A stretch of DNA of 64,000 nucleotides from Sulfitobacter sp. EhC04 (GTDB lineage Bacteria; Pseudomonadota; Alphaproteobacteria; Rhodobacterales; Rhodobacteraceae). A program made the position numbers and the translations under genes. The notes under the pieces were generated by a model. That model made no database searches, had not been told where the DNA came from, and saw nothing but the letters and a program-made list of their open reading frames with translations. Location: positions 62,001 to 126,000 of the forward strand of contig NZ_LXYI01000011.1 of the NCBI RefSeq assembly GCF_001650875.1, read 5' to 3'. The first letter of the stretch is position 1, and each line of letters starts with the position of its first letter. Of this stretch, positions 45,526-57,784 are shown in pieces.

Positions 45526-45551
45526 CAGGGCAGGCGTTCGCGCCTGCCCTG
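45526..45551 (+). terminator. Perfect hairpin after the small lipoprotein gene
   Basis: CAGGGCAGGCG (45526-45536) pairs fully with CGCCTGCCCTG (45541-45551) around a TTCG tetraloop. It begins nine bases after the stop codon. There is no T run, so it may be a weak terminator or a 3'-end stabiliser. Confidence 0.55.
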
Positions 45552-45583
45552 AACACGCCCCTCGCTATCGGGAGGGATGTGTG

Positions 45584-45943
45584 ATGCCCGCTTATATGTT
45601 GAAACATCGCGGGTTTCCGGGCCGTTTGCCCGGCACCGATTTCCAATTCACAATCCGCCGACCGAACCCCAAGGGGGTCACACCGCTGACCCGCCGGGAA
45701 CGGCGTTCGGACCGCAAGGCCGCTGACCGGCGCGCCGATGCCGCTTTCATGAAAGCGCTGTGGGAGTGTTTCGGCCCCGAGCCGTTCGAGCGGGGCAATC
45801 TGGATGCGGGGCGGCTTTCCTGGCTGTTCGGGCGCGAGGTGCTGCCCGCCACGGACCCTTTCGATGCGGCGGATTACGAGGCGATGCTGGTCATTGACGA
45901 GAGAATCGCCCGCGCCTCCTTTCCCGAAGCTTTCGAGGGGTGA
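45584..45943 (+). CDS. Hypothetical protein (119 aa)
   Basis: A 119-residue protein of unknown function. The N-terminal half is basic (FTIRRPNPKGVTPLTRRERR and more Arg/Lys after it), and the C-terminal half is acidic and helical (WECFGPEPFERGNLDAGRLS, then TDPFDAADYEAMLVIDERI). A cytoplasmic nucleic-acid-associated protein is conceivable but unproven. GGGAGGG lies about eight bases before the ATG at 45584; a GTG one codon earlier is possible. A strong terminator lies 174 bp downstream. Confidence 0.6.
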   Translation: MPAYMLKHRGFPGRLPGTDFQFTIRRPNPKGVTPLTRRERRSDRKAADRRADAAFMKALWECFGPEPFERGNLDAGRLSWLFGREVLPATDPFDAADYEAMLVIDERIARASFPEAFEG

Positions 45944-46153
45944 TCGGCGTGAATTTGCCTGTGTCATCCGAATTTCAGCGGGGCTTGGCCGATCTTGCGG
46001 CAACGCGCGGTATGGGCTTTCCGGCACCGCGCGCTTGGGCCAACGTCCGCCTTGAGGGTGGCGCAGACCAAACCAGTTGGCCAACCTCGCATCTAGACCA
46101 TACCCCTTCCCCCTCTGGGCAGCAGCGGGTCACATCCCTGCTGCCCGTTTTTT
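45944..46153 (+). ncRNA. Structured gap ending in a terminator: possible small RNA
   Basis: The 313-bp stretch 45944-46256 has no gene I can support. Bases 45985-46043 form nested stems: TTGGCC (45985-45990) with GGCCAA (46038-46043), and CGCGCGGT (46004-46011) with ACCGCGCG (46026-46033). A strong terminator follows at 46117-46153. This could be a long 3' UTR of the 119-aa gene or an independent sRNA of about 170 nt. No promoter is evident. Confidence 0.3.
46117..46153 (+). terminator. Strong rho-independent terminator
   Basis: GGGCAGCAG (46117-46125) pairs with CTGCTGCCC (46138-46146), extended by inner G-C pairs, and is followed by a six-T run (46148-46153). It ends transcripts coming from 45584 or from the possible sRNA, and separates them from the next lipoprotein gene. 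Confidence 0.9.
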
Positions 46154-46256
46154 CACAAGACGGGGGACATGGGGGGCAAAAAATCGAAGCTCGGCGGGAA
46201 CCGGCACGCAATTGCCGCGTTGACGCTTCGCAAACAAAAAAAGAAGGAACGGGCAA

Positions 46257-46496
46257 GTGTTCGAGCATATCCACGTTACATCAAAATCGGCCCGCAACGT
46301 CGTGCTGGCGGTTGCCGCCTGCGGCGCGCTTGCGGCCTGCGGCGACAACATCGGCGAGCAGGCGCTTGCGGGCGGTGCGGTTGGTGCCGGTGCCGCAGCC
46401 ATCACCAGCGGCAGCCTGTTGCAGGGCGCTGCCATCGGCGCAGGCGCGAACCTGGCCTATTGCCAGCTCAACCCCGGCAAGTGCAAATCCTACTGA
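46257..46496 (+). CDS. Small glycine-zipper lipoprotein-like protein (79 aa)
   Basis: A 79-residue envelope protein. An N-terminal hydrophobic segment, NVVLAVAACGALAACGDNIG, contains a lipobox LAAC, and the mature part is a glycine-zipper run (LAGGAVGAGAAAITSGSLLQ, then GAAIGAGANL) ending in a two-Cys tail CQLNPGKC. Such proteins insert in or span the outer membrane. The start is GTG at 46257 with AGAAGGAA upstream. A TTCGCAAA motif at 46227-46234, like the PccR-type sites, lies just before it. A terminator follows at 46544. Confidence 0.7.
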   Translation: MFEHIHVTSKSARNVVLAVAACGALAACGDNIGEQALAGGAVGAGAAAITSGSLLQGAAIGAGANLAYCQLNPGKCKSY

Positions 46497-46543
46497 TCTG
46501 ACACGCCGTCAGCGCCACACCGGCGCTGAAACCCGCTTAACTG

Positions 46544-46574
46544 ACCCCGCGCAGCACCCGCTGCAGCGGGGTTT
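46544..46574 (+). terminator. Terminator between the lipoprotein gene and pccA
   Basis: ACCCCGC-GCAGC (46544-46555) pairs with GCTGC-A-GCGGGGT (46560-46572) around an ACCC loop, followed by a short T run. It precedes pccA by 34 bp, so pccA must have its own promoter or depend on read-through. Confidence 0.65.
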
Positions 46575-46607
46575 CCGCGTTTTCACCAAGACCAAGAAGG
46601 ACAGTGC

Positions 46608-48608
<2,001 letters not shown>

Positions 48609-48614
48609 GATCCC

Positions 48615-49391
48615 ATGCTGGCAACCCCGACCTTTCCGCTGATCCTGCTGGCTGGTGTCGCGCTTTGCGCGGTGCTGCTGGCGGTGTGGCGGGAAGCGCG
48701 GGTTGCCGGGCGGATCATCGCGCAATTCTTTCTGACCATCGGCCTGCCGGTGGTGCTGGTCCTGGGGGCGCTGATCTGGCTGGCGCTACCGCTGATGGGG
48801 CAGATCGACCCGCGTGTGGGGCAGGCGATGATCGCCGGTCTGGTGATTGCCACCGGCTGGCTGACCACCGCGATCTTTGCCGAAGGTGGCAAGGCGCGCG
48901 CGCGGGCAGAGAAGCTGCGCGACTATCACAAGGCGCTCTATGCCGAGATCGGCAATACGCTGGAATCGCTTTGGGAAGCCGATAGTTCAGAGCAATACGT
49001 GAACGCGCTGATCGACCGGATGCGCAAGGAGCCGAACTATGTCCCCTTTCTGCCGCGCGAACAGCACGATCATGTCTATGACGCCGTGATCGCGGAAATC
49101 GACGTGCTGCCGCGCCAGACCATCGACGCCATTGTCGCCTATTACAGCCTGATCAAATCGCTGTCCGGCCTGGCCGAGGACATGCGCGGGGACACGTTTC
49201 GCACCCTGGATGCAGAACGGCGGATCGCGATCTATTCGGATTATGTGGGGATGCGGAAACAGGCGTTTGTTTTCGGGAAATATGCCCTCAAACTGATCCT
49301 TGCCTATTCAGACGGCGGCAGTGCTGCCGCCGATCGGGTGATCAATAGCCCGGACGCGGGCCGGTCCGCCATGTCACGGGGATCGGTGTGA
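48615..49391 (+). CDS. Membrane protein of unknown function
   Basis: A 258-residue protein with three N-terminal hydrophobic helices (FPLILLAGVALCAVLLAVW, IIAQFFLTIGLPVVLVLGAL and AMIAGLVIATGWLTTAIFA) followed by a soluble helical domain containing YHKALYAEIGNTLESLWEAD and EIDVLPRQTIDAIVAYYSLI. I do not recognise the domain. It begins six bases after pccA, so it should be co-transcribed with it. Function unknown. Confidence 0.65.
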   Translation: MLATPTFPLILLAGVALCAVLLAVWREARVAGRIIAQFFLTIGLPVVLVLGALIWLALPLMGQIDPRVGQAMIAGLVIATGWLTTAIFAEGGKARARAEKLRDYHKALYAEIGNTLESLWEADSSEQYVNALIDRMRKEPNYVPFLPREQHDHVYDAVIAEIDVLPRQTIDAIVAYYSLIKSLSGLAEDMRGDTFRTLDAERRIAIYSDYVGMRKQAFVFGKYALKLILAYSDGGSAAADRVINSPDAGRSAMSRGSV

Positions 49392-49476
49392 ACGGGATGT
49401 CTGGGTCTTTTTCCATAATCTTGCTCCCTGCCTCTTGCCCCTTCAATATAGGGCAGGCGGGCCCATCCCACAAGGT

Positions 49477-49938
49477 TCAGCGCAGGATGACGCCCTCGGC
49501 CTCCTTGCGCTCGCGGATTTCGCGCTGGCGCATCGGCATCTTGTCAATGCTGCGGGTGATCTCGCGCACGTCCCAGGGAAACGGCTTGCGCAGCTTGATC
49601 CCGCCATCCTTGCCGACCAGCACCAGCATGAAGCCGCGCGGCCGCATTTTCAGCCGCAAGGGCGCGCGTGCGTCCGGGTCCGTGTCGGTCAAAACCATCA
49701 CGTCGCGCGCGGCGAGTTCCTCGGGCTGGGCACGCAGCAATTCCATCTGTTCGATAAAGGCTGGGTCGTCCGCGCTGTCCGCAAAGACCACCACGGGGCG
49801 CTTTTTCCAGCGAAATTCACTTAAATCCGCCATGTCGGCGGGTGCAAACAACAGCCCGTCATCGCCGGTATCGGTCGATTGGGCGGCGGCTGAAGTTGCG
49901 AAAATTCCAGCAAAAACAAGCATCAACAGGCGTTTCAT
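49477..49938 (-). CDS. DUF4174-domain exported protein
   Basis: A 153-residue exported protein: signal peptide MKRLLMLVFAGIFATSAAAQ, then a thioredoxin-like DUF4174 domain with WKKRPVVVFADSADDPAFIE, RDVMVLTDTDPDARAPLRLK and RPRGFMLVLVGKDGGIKLRK; the C-terminal helix is charged. The redox Cys pair of true thioredoxins is absent, so a non-redox role is likely. The ATG at 49938 is preceded by GGGGAGA. It is the only minus-strand gene in the pccA-mcm interval. Confidence 0.82.
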   Translation of the reverse strand: MKRLLMLVFAGIFATSAAAQSTDTGDDGLLFAPADMADLSEFRWKKRPVVVFADSADDPAFIEQMELLRAQPEELAARDVMVLTDTDPDARAPLRLKMRPRGFMLVLVGKDGGIKLRKPFPWDVREITRSIDKMPMRQREIRERKEAEGVILR

Positions 49939-50998
49939 AAGATCTCCCCTGTCCCTGTATATAGGGGTTGGGCCGGCAAATGCGATGCACTTTCTCGGGA
50001 CTGCGCGCATTAAGCACACTGCAAGGGTTTTGAGGCCATGACCGGGGCTATCCCCGTGATGTGGCCGGACCGGGCGGCCTTTTTGCAAAAGATGGGCCAG
50101 AGCATCATGGATGTCATTCTGCACCTCGGCGCGCACCGCACCGGCACCACCACATTTCAGCATTTTGTTCGGGACCACATTCGGACGCTGGATCAGAACG
50201 GCATCGGCTTCTGGGGGCCGGGCCGGACCCGCAAATCGGTGTTTCCGGGCATGTTCCACAACATTCCGCGCCGTGCGCCGCACCGCGCCGATGGCCGGGT
50301 GCGCATGTTGACCGCCAAGGCAGAGGCGCGGGGCATCACGAAACTGCTGGTCAGCGATGAGAACATGCTGGGCACCTGCACCTACGGGTTTCGCCACGCC
50401 GCACTTTATCCCGCTGTCGGAGAGCGGATGGCCCGGCTTGCCGCGGCCTTTGGCGGGCGGGTGTCGCGCGTGGTCCTGTCGATCCGCGCGCAGGACCTGT
50501 GGTGGGCCTCGGCCTCGGCCCTGACGGCGGCACGGGGCCACAAGATCCATGATGCGGCGAAATATGCCCGGATCGCGGAAAGCACCCGCAGCTGGCGCGA
50601 TGTGATCACCGATCTGGCCTGCGCGGTGCCGGATGCGGATATCAGGATCATGCCGTTCGAGACTTTCGCGGGCCGACCCGAAAGGATGCTGCAGGAAGCG
50701 GTTGATCTGCGCCTGCCCGGCAAGCCGCAGATGCTGTGGCTGAACCGGTCGCTGCCGCTGAACGACCTGCGCGGGGTGCTGGCCGACCAGGGCAGCGATC
50801 CGACGCTTCTGCCCCGTGGGCAAGGGCGCTGGCAGCCCTTCACAACAGCGCAGGCGGCAGCCCTGCGCGAACGATATTCAGACGATCTGCACTGGCTGAC
50901 CGCCGGTGCCGATGGTCTGGCGACACTGACAGAGGATGAAACCCGGAAAAGAGCGGGCCCAAGCCTGCCTCCGGCGCAAACGACAAAAGGACATGGAC

Positions 50999-53122
<2,124 letters not shown>

Positions 53123-53128
53123 ATTGCA

Positions 53129-53158
53129 AAGGGCCGCCCGCAGGTGCGGACGGCCCTT
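53129..53158. terminator. Hairpin between methylmalonyl-CoA mutase and the collar-domain gene
   Basis: AAGGGCCG (53129-53136) pairs with CGGCCCTT (53151-53158), and inside it CCGC pairs with GCGG around AGGT. It starts seven bases after the mutase stop, and its complement ends in a T-rich stretch, so it may stop both convergent genes. Confidence 0.65.
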
Positions 53159-53181
53159 GACCATATCAGATTGCGGCTACG

Positions 53182-53814
53182 TCAGTTTCGCGATGGAAAG
53201 ATGCCCTGAAGCACAACACAGTACCGGATGACCTGCACCGGCTGAATGTTCGGATGGGGCAGGTTGCCGCCCGCGTTTGTGATGGAAGCCGTATTCAGGG
53301 TGTCGGACCCTGTTGGCGCCGTGGCGTACATCTTTTCGACCTGTTCGGGTGGCAGGCCTTCTGTCAGGGTCGAGTAGGACAGAAAGTCATTTCTCGGGCG
53401 GCGTTTGTCTCCGCCGTCATTGTTGACCGCCAACAAGTGGTTGTGCGTCGGCATCTCTGCCGCGGTCAGCGTCACTGTCTCAGTGCCGAATTTCTGTCCT
53501 TGCACTCGCGACGTCAGGCCGGGGCCGCTCCCTGTGTGCATCGGCACCCGTCCACGCAGGTCGGGCAGGCCGAATGTCGTGCGTCCGTCGCCGCCATACA
53601 TCGTTCCGTACAGCGAAAAGAGCGCGGCATTCTGGCTGATCGCCAGCAACTGGCCATCTGCCCCGGTTGTGGTCCGCGGACAAAAATTCCAGCCGCCCAT
53701 GACGATCTGGCCGATCCATAATTCCTGTGCGGCGGCAGGCGCGGCAGGGGCGCTTAGACCGGCAGCAAGGGCAACAGGTGCCAGCGCCGAAGTCATACGT
53801 TTGAGAGTGAACAT
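53182..53814 (-). CDS. Secreted phage-tail-collar-domain protein
   Basis: A 210-residue exported protein: signal peptide about 1-29 (VALAAGLSAPAAPAAAQ end), then a tail-collar fold with IGQIVMGGWNFCPRTT, SLYGTMYGGDGRTTFGLPDL, GRVPMHTG and AEMPTHNHLLA. The C terminus is QPVQVIRYCVVLQGIFPSR. This is the stand-alone microcystin-dependent-protein/MdpB type, not a phage gene by context, since no other phage gene is near. GGAGGA precedes the ATG. An AGTTTGAC/GTCAAACT palindrome lies 78 bp upstream. Confidence 0.88.
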   Translation of the reverse strand: MFTLKRMTSALAPVALAAGLSAPAAPAAAQELWIGQIVMGGWNFCPRTTTGADGQLLAISQNAALFSLYGTMYGGDGRTTFGLPDLRGRVPMHTGSGPGLTSRVQGQKFGTETVTLTAAEMPTHNHLLAVNNDGGDKRRPRNDFLSYSTLTEGLPPEQVEKMYATAPTGSDTLNTASITNAGGNLPHPNIQPVQVIRYCVVLQGIFPSRN

Positions 53815-53891
53815 GTCCAGGATCCTCCGAAATGGGTTAATACTGCGAGCTTGAATAAAAATTGTTCTGAAATAAGAATTCTCGCGGCCTC

Positions 53892-53923
53892 AGTTTGACC
53901 TGTGTCAGGCCTTACGTCAAACT
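53892..53923. promoter_or_regulatory. Palindrome upstream of the collar-domain gene
   Basis: AGTTTGAC (53892-53899) and GTCAAACT (53916-53923) are perfect inverted repeats 16 bp apart, with an inner CCTG/CAGG pair. AT-rich sequence lies between this and the minus-strand gene start. It could be an operator or a hairpin; the binder is unknown. Confidence 0.45.
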
Positions 53924-54074
53924 CAATTAACGATTTATAATATTTACAGCGTCCCGCTTTTAACCTGAAGCATATCACTTCGCCAATGTCCCGGGAGCGC
54001 GCAGCGCGGCAGGGTATTGGCGATTCAAGTATCAGGCGGGGCGCTTTTACAATGGCATCAGCAGGGGGCATCGC

Positions 54075-54686
54075 ATGGAACTGGATCACATCGCGGTTGC
54101 GGGGGCGCTGTTGCAACAGGCAACAGACCACGTCAGCCGCAGCCTGGGCCTGACCCCGCAACCGGGGGGGGAACATGCGGTTTTTCATACACATAACACG
54201 CTTCTCGGGCTTGAATCCGGGCTCTACCTCGAAGCGATTGCTGTCAATCCTGAGGCTCCGGTGCCGGACCGTCCGCGCTGGTTCGATCTGGACCGGTTTT
54301 CCGGGCCTGCACGGCTGACCAACTGGATTTGCCGCTGCGACGATCTGGAGGCGACCCTTGCCGCGCTGCCGGCAGGGTTCGGCGCGCCGGTCAGCCTGCA
54401 ACGGGGTGATCTGCGCTGGCGCATGGCGGTTCCGGCCTCCGGCATCCTGCCCTTCGACAATTGCGCGCCCGCGCTCATGCAATGGGAGGGGGGCAACCAC
54501 CCGGCGGCCCGCCTTGCACCCTCGGGTTGCCGGTTGGAGCGGTTGACCGTCACCCACCCCGACGCCGCCGCACTGGCCGAGATGCTGGCACCTATGTTGA
54601 CCGACGCGCGCATCACCTTTGCCGCGGGCACTGCCGGATTGAAGGCGGCTTTTGACACACCTACCGGCACGAGAACACTGGTGTGA
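54075..54686 (+). CDS. VOC-superfamily (glyoxalase-like) protein
   Basis: A 203-residue protein of the glyoxalase_3-like VOC group. MELDHIAVAGALLQQATDHV forms the first beta-alpha unit, FHTHNTLLGLESGLYLEAIA the second with its Glu, and RFSGPARLTNWICRCDDLEA the third; a second, partial VOC unit occupies the C terminus. Substrate unknown. It overlaps the GNAT gene by 4 bp, starting a four-gene compact run with the DjlA-like and nuclease-phosphatase genes. Confidence 0.82.
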   Translation: MELDHIAVAGALLQQATDHVSRSLGLTPQPGGEHAVFHTHNTLLGLESGLYLEAIAVNPEAPVPDRPRWFDLDRFSGPARLTNWICRCDDLEATLAALPAGFGAPVSLQRGDLRWRMAVPASGILPFDNCAPALMQWEGGNHPAARLAPSGCRLERLTVTHPDAAALAEMLAPMLTDARITFAAGTAGLKAAFDTPTGTRTLV

Positions 54687-55171
54687 TCATTCGGGCGGCA
54701 GGCGCGCCGGACGCGGCACAGGTGGCGGAACTGTGGAACAGCATGATCCGCGACACGCTGGCCACCTTCACCACCGATGAATGGACAGAAACCGCCATGG
54801 CCGAGCGGATCGCGCAGCGGCAGGGGGCATTCTGGCTGGCCGAGGATGCGCAGGGGCTTGCAGGCGTTGTGACCTTCGGCCCATTCCGGCCGGGGCCGGG
54901 CTATGCCGCGACAGTCGAACACTCCGTGATCCTGCGGGCCTCTGCGCAGGGCAGGGGCGTGGCGGACAGGCTGATGGATACCGCCGAGGCCGGGGCCGCT
55001 GCCATGGGCCATCAAGTGATGGTTGCCGCGATCAGCGGTGCCAATCCGCGCGCGATCGCCTTTCACGCGCGGCGGGGTTTTCGCCAGACCGGCCATATGC
55101 CGCAGGTGGGGTTCAAGGCCGGGCAACGGCTTGACCTCATTTTGATGCAGAAAACCATTTCCGCATCCTGA
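54683..55171 (+). CDS. GNAT-family N-acetyltransferase
   Basis: A 162-residue acetyl-CoA-dependent acetyltransferase, closest to the phosphinothricin/methionine-sulfoximine acetyltransferase-like group. MIIRAAGAPDAAQVAELWNS is the N-terminal start, and HSVILRASAQGRGVADRLMD holds the acetyl-CoA loop (Q/R-G-x-G/A), followed by SGANPRAIAFHARRGFRQTG. The start is a GTG overlapping the VOC stop (GTGTGA). The substrate amine is unknown. Confidence 0.87.
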   Translation: MIIRAAGAPDAAQVAELWNSMIRDTLATFTTDEWTETAMAERIAQRQGAFWLAEDAQGLAGVVTFGPFRPGPGYAATVEHSVILRASAQGRGVADRLMDTAEAGAAAMGHQVMVAAISGANPRAIAFHARRGFRQTGHMPQVGFKAGQRLDLILMQKTISAS

Positions 55172-55202
55172 CTTCCCCCCTTGGCGGCCCTATGATGGCA
55201 CC

Positions 55203-55883
55203 ATGTCGATCTGGACCCGCATCACCGAAGCATTGTCTGCACTGACCTCCGGCGAAGGGCTGGCGGCGGTGTTCGACCGCCTGCGCAGCCCGCCGGAGCG
55301 GTCTGTGGCCTTTACCATTGCGGTGATCGCGCTGGGGGCCAAGATGGCCAAGGCCGATGGCTTGGTCACACGCGAAGAGGTCATGGCCTTTCGCGAGGTG
55401 TTCCAGATCGCCGAAGGGGACACGGCGGGGGCGGCAAGGGTCTTTAACCTGGCGCGGCAGGACGTGGCGGGATTCGACGATTACGCCCGCCGCATCGCCG
55501 ACATGTTCAGCGATCAGCCGGACATGCTGCGCGACCTGCTGGAAGGGCTGTTTCACATTGCCATGGCCGATGGCACCTATCACCCCAACGAGGATGCCTT
55601 TCTGGAGGAGGTGGCGCGTATCTTTGGCCTGTCAGAGGGTGATTTCGCAGCGCTGAAAGCCCGGTTTGTGCCGGATACATCGCCGTTGCCGCATACGGTT
55701 CTGGGCATTTCGCCCAATGCCACCCAGGACGAGGCCCGCGCGGCATGGCGCAAGCTGGTGCGCGAGAATCATCCCGACGCGCTGGTCGCACGCGGCCTGC
55801 CCGAAGAGGCGGTGCGCATGGCCGAGAAACGGCTGATCGACATCAACCGCGCCTGGGAAACCCTGTCGCGCCGCGCGGCCTGA
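55203..55883 (+). CDS. DjlA-like TerB/J-domain co-chaperone
   Basis: A 226-residue protein: TerB-like helical domain about 35-150 (AVIALGAKMAKADGLVTREE and LFHIAMADGTYHPNEDAFLE, both with the paired acidic residues of TerB) and a C-terminal J domain about 160-225 (HTVLGISPNATQDEARAAWR then ENHPDALVARG, with the DnaK-stimulating HPD intact). Unlike E. coli DjlA it has no N-terminal membrane helix. It should recruit DnaK to an unknown client. It ends in TGATG with the next gene. Confidence 0.9.
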   Translation: MSIWTRITEALSALTSGEGLAAVFDRLRSPPERSVAFTIAVIALGAKMAKADGLVTREEVMAFREVFQIAEGDTAGAARVFNLARQDVAGFDDYARRIADMFSDQPDMLRDLLEGLFHIAMADGTYHPNEDAFLEEVARIFGLSEGDFAALKARFVPDTSPLPHTVLGISPNATQDEARAAWRKLVRENHPDALVARGLPEEAVRMAEKRLIDINRAWETLSRRAA

Positions 55884-56926
55884 TGCGGATCGCCACCTAT
55901 AACGTCGAATGGTTTTCGGCGCTTTTTGATCAGGACGACCGCCTGTTCGACGATGACGGCTGGTCTTCGCGTCATGACGTGACACGTGCTGACCAGACAG
56001 CAGCGCTGGGCCAGGTGTTCCGTGCGATGGATGCGGATGCGGTCATGGTCATCGAGGCCCCCGATCAGGGAAAGTCGCATTCGACAGTGGCCGCGCTGGA
56101 GCATTTTGCCGACCGGTTCGACCTGCGAACCACCCATGCAATCATGGGGTTCTCCAACGACACGCAACAGGAAATTGCGCTGCTCTACGACCCTGTGATG
56201 CTGACGCCCCGACATGACCCAAGGGGCGATTTCGCCGGGCCGGAAGGGGCCGGCGGCGCACCGCGGTTTGACACTGCCTTGCGGATCGACCTGGATATAG
56301 ACGCGCATGAGGACCTCGTGGTGTTCTCCAAGCCGCCGCTGGAACTGGCGATCGAGACGCGCGGCGGCTTTGCGTTCCATATGATCGGGGCGCATCTGAA
56401 ATCGAAAGCGCCGCATGGGGCGAAGACCGAACAGGAAGTGCTGAGCTTTGGGGTCGCGAACCGGCGCAAGCAATTGGCGCAGGCGGTCTGGCTGCGGCGG
56501 CGGATCGACATGCATCTGGCCGAGGCGACGCCGCTGATGCTGCTGGGCGATCTCAACGATGGGCCGGGCCTGGATTCCTTTGAAAATCTCTTTGGCAGAT
56601 CCTCGGTCGAAATCGTGATGGGGCAGGAGGGTGAGGCTGGCGCGCTTTATGACCCCCATGCGCGGCAGGCGCTGCTGCGCAAACTTGGCGTGGCCCCGAC
56701 AACGGCCCGGTTCTGGATCAGGCAGGAAAAGCGGTTTTTGCAGGCCCTGCTGGATTACGTGATGGTCACGCCGGATATTCGGGCGCGGGGCGCGCGCTGG
56801 CGCATCTGGCATCCGCTGGACGACCCGGAATGCTGGCAGGATCACGCATTGCGCGAGGCCCTTGTGACCGCATCCGATCATTTTCCTGTGACGCTGGATT
56901 TCGAGGATGGGCCGCAGGGGGTGTAA
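55883..56926 (+). CDS. Endonuclease/exonuclease/phosphatase-family protein
   Basis: A 347-residue metal-dependent phosphodiesterase-fold protein. MRIATYNVEWFSALF has the first Asn, DAVMVIEAPDQG the metal Glu, FHMIGAHLKSKAP the His, PLMLLGDLNDGPGLDSFENL the Asp/Asn, and VTASDHFPVTLDF the final catalytic SDH. All key residues are present, so it is probably active on DNA, RNA or a lipid/inositol phosphate; no signal peptide is visible. The ATG overlaps the DjlA-like stop. Confidence 0.86.
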   Translation: MRIATYNVEWFSALFDQDDRLFDDDGWSSRHDVTRADQTAALGQVFRAMDADAVMVIEAPDQGKSHSTVAALEHFADRFDLRTTHAIMGFSNDTQQEIALLYDPVMLTPRHDPRGDFAGPEGAGGAPRFDTALRIDLDIDAHEDLVVFSKPPLELAIETRGGFAFHMIGAHLKSKAPHGAKTEQEVLSFGVANRRKQLAQAVWLRRRIDMHLAEATPLMLLGDLNDGPGLDSFENLFGRSSVEIVMGQEGEAGALYDPHARQALLRKLGVAPTTARFWIRQEKRFLQALLDYVMVTPDIRARGARWRIWHPLDDPECWQDHALREALVTASDHFPVTLDFEDGPQGV

Positions 56927-56955
56927 TGGCGCGCAATCGTGCTAAATTGTGATCT

Positions 56956-57327
56956 ATGAAACATCTTGCCGGTCTTGCCCTGTTGATCTGCCTGCCCTTG
57001 TCCGCACAGGCGCAGGAGGAAGAGGACCGTGGCCTGTCCCTGATGGAACGGGGCGCGCAGATGTTCATGGAAGGCATCATGAAGGAAATGGCCCCCGCGA
57101 TTGACGGGTTGGAAGGGCTGGCCGATCAGATGGGGCCTGCACTGCGCAGTTTCGCAAAAGAGATGGGGCCGAAACTGGGCGAGATCCTGAACGAGGTGGA
57201 GGATTGGAGCGTTTACGAAGCGCCGGAGATTCTGCCGAACGGGGATATCATCATCCGGCGCAAGCCTGAACCGCCATTGGAAAAGCCGGTGGTCCCGACT
57301 GAGCCTGCACCGCAGATTGATCTTTGA
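56956..57327 (+). CDS. Exported hypothetical protein (123 aa)
   Basis: A 123-residue protein with signal peptide MKHLAGLALLICLPLSAQAQ and a Met- and Glu-rich amphipathic helical region (LMERGAQMFMEGIMKEMAPA, then DQMGPALRSFAKEMGPKLGE), ending in a proline-rich RRKPEPPLEKPVVPTEPAPQ tail. No enzymatic motif is present. The helix pattern suggests membrane-surface or self-association. Function unknown. It is 29 bp after the nuclease-phosphatase gene. Confidence 0.7.
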   Translation: MKHLAGLALLICLPLSAQAQEEEDRGLSLMERGAQMFMEGIMKEMAPAIDGLEGLADQMGPALRSFAKEMGPKLGEILNEVEDWSVYEAPEILPNGDIIIRRKPEPPLEKPVVPTEPAPQIDL

Positions 57328-57784
57328 AACCCGGCTTTCGCTGCCATGGCAATGCGCCTGGTCAGGCGGGCGGAAACCTGAACGATGCCTGGCGATTTCA
57401 GCGCGACATTCCATAAAGGACGACATGTCATGATTTGGGCTGCCCTCTTTCGCGACAGCTTGGGACATGGGAAGGTGCCGCCCCTTCGCCCACCGGGATT
57501 CGCGGGATGCGCGCCCGACCGGTCGAAGCAGCGGATCATAAAGGATATGTCATACAAGACCTGTCAAAAATGACATGTCATGTATGACATGTCCGCAACT
57601 GCGGTAAGCAGGTGCTGCAGCTACGGCGAGCAGGTACAGCAAGTACGATAAGCAAGCCTGCACCTTGCGGCGAGCAGGTCTGCAAGCCCCCGCAGCAGGT
57701 CTGTCGAAACAGAGTGCCGGATGCAAATGCGCGCCCCCGCAAAAATCGGATGCAAGCCGCGCCTGCACATCGAACTGCGCCCTG
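57328..57784. other. 457-bp convergent gap with palindromes and a repeat array
   Basis: No gene seen. The gap lies between the ends of the 123-aa gene (+) and ppx (-), so it needs no promoter for either. It contains GACATGTC three times (57422, 57572 and 57586), the inverted pair ATGTCATAC (57547-57555)/GTATGACAT (57582-57590), TGTCA-AAAA-TGACA (57562-57575), and the 22-bp repeats at 57585-57716. Confidence 0.6.
57585..57716. repeat. About six degenerate 22-bp tandem repeats
   Basis: AGCAGGT or a variant recurs at 57607, 57629, 57651 (AGCAAGC), 57673 and 57694, a period of 22, 22, 22 and 21 bp. A more diverged unit starts at 57585. The consensus continues with CTGCAAGTACGGCGA-like sequence. 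The period is two helical turns, as in iterons, but no replication gene is nearby. Confidence 0.75.

Noticed and set aside
53182-53814. Prophage remnant suggested by a tail-collar domain
   Set aside because: The protein has a Sec signal peptide and stands alone among metabolic genes; collar domains occur in non-phage secreted proteins.
57585-57716. Plasmid replication origin suggested by 22-bp iteron-like repeats
   Set aside because: No rep or par gene is nearby, and the flanking genes (ppx, ppk, hda-like) are chromosomal housekeeping genes; kept only as an unexplained repeat.
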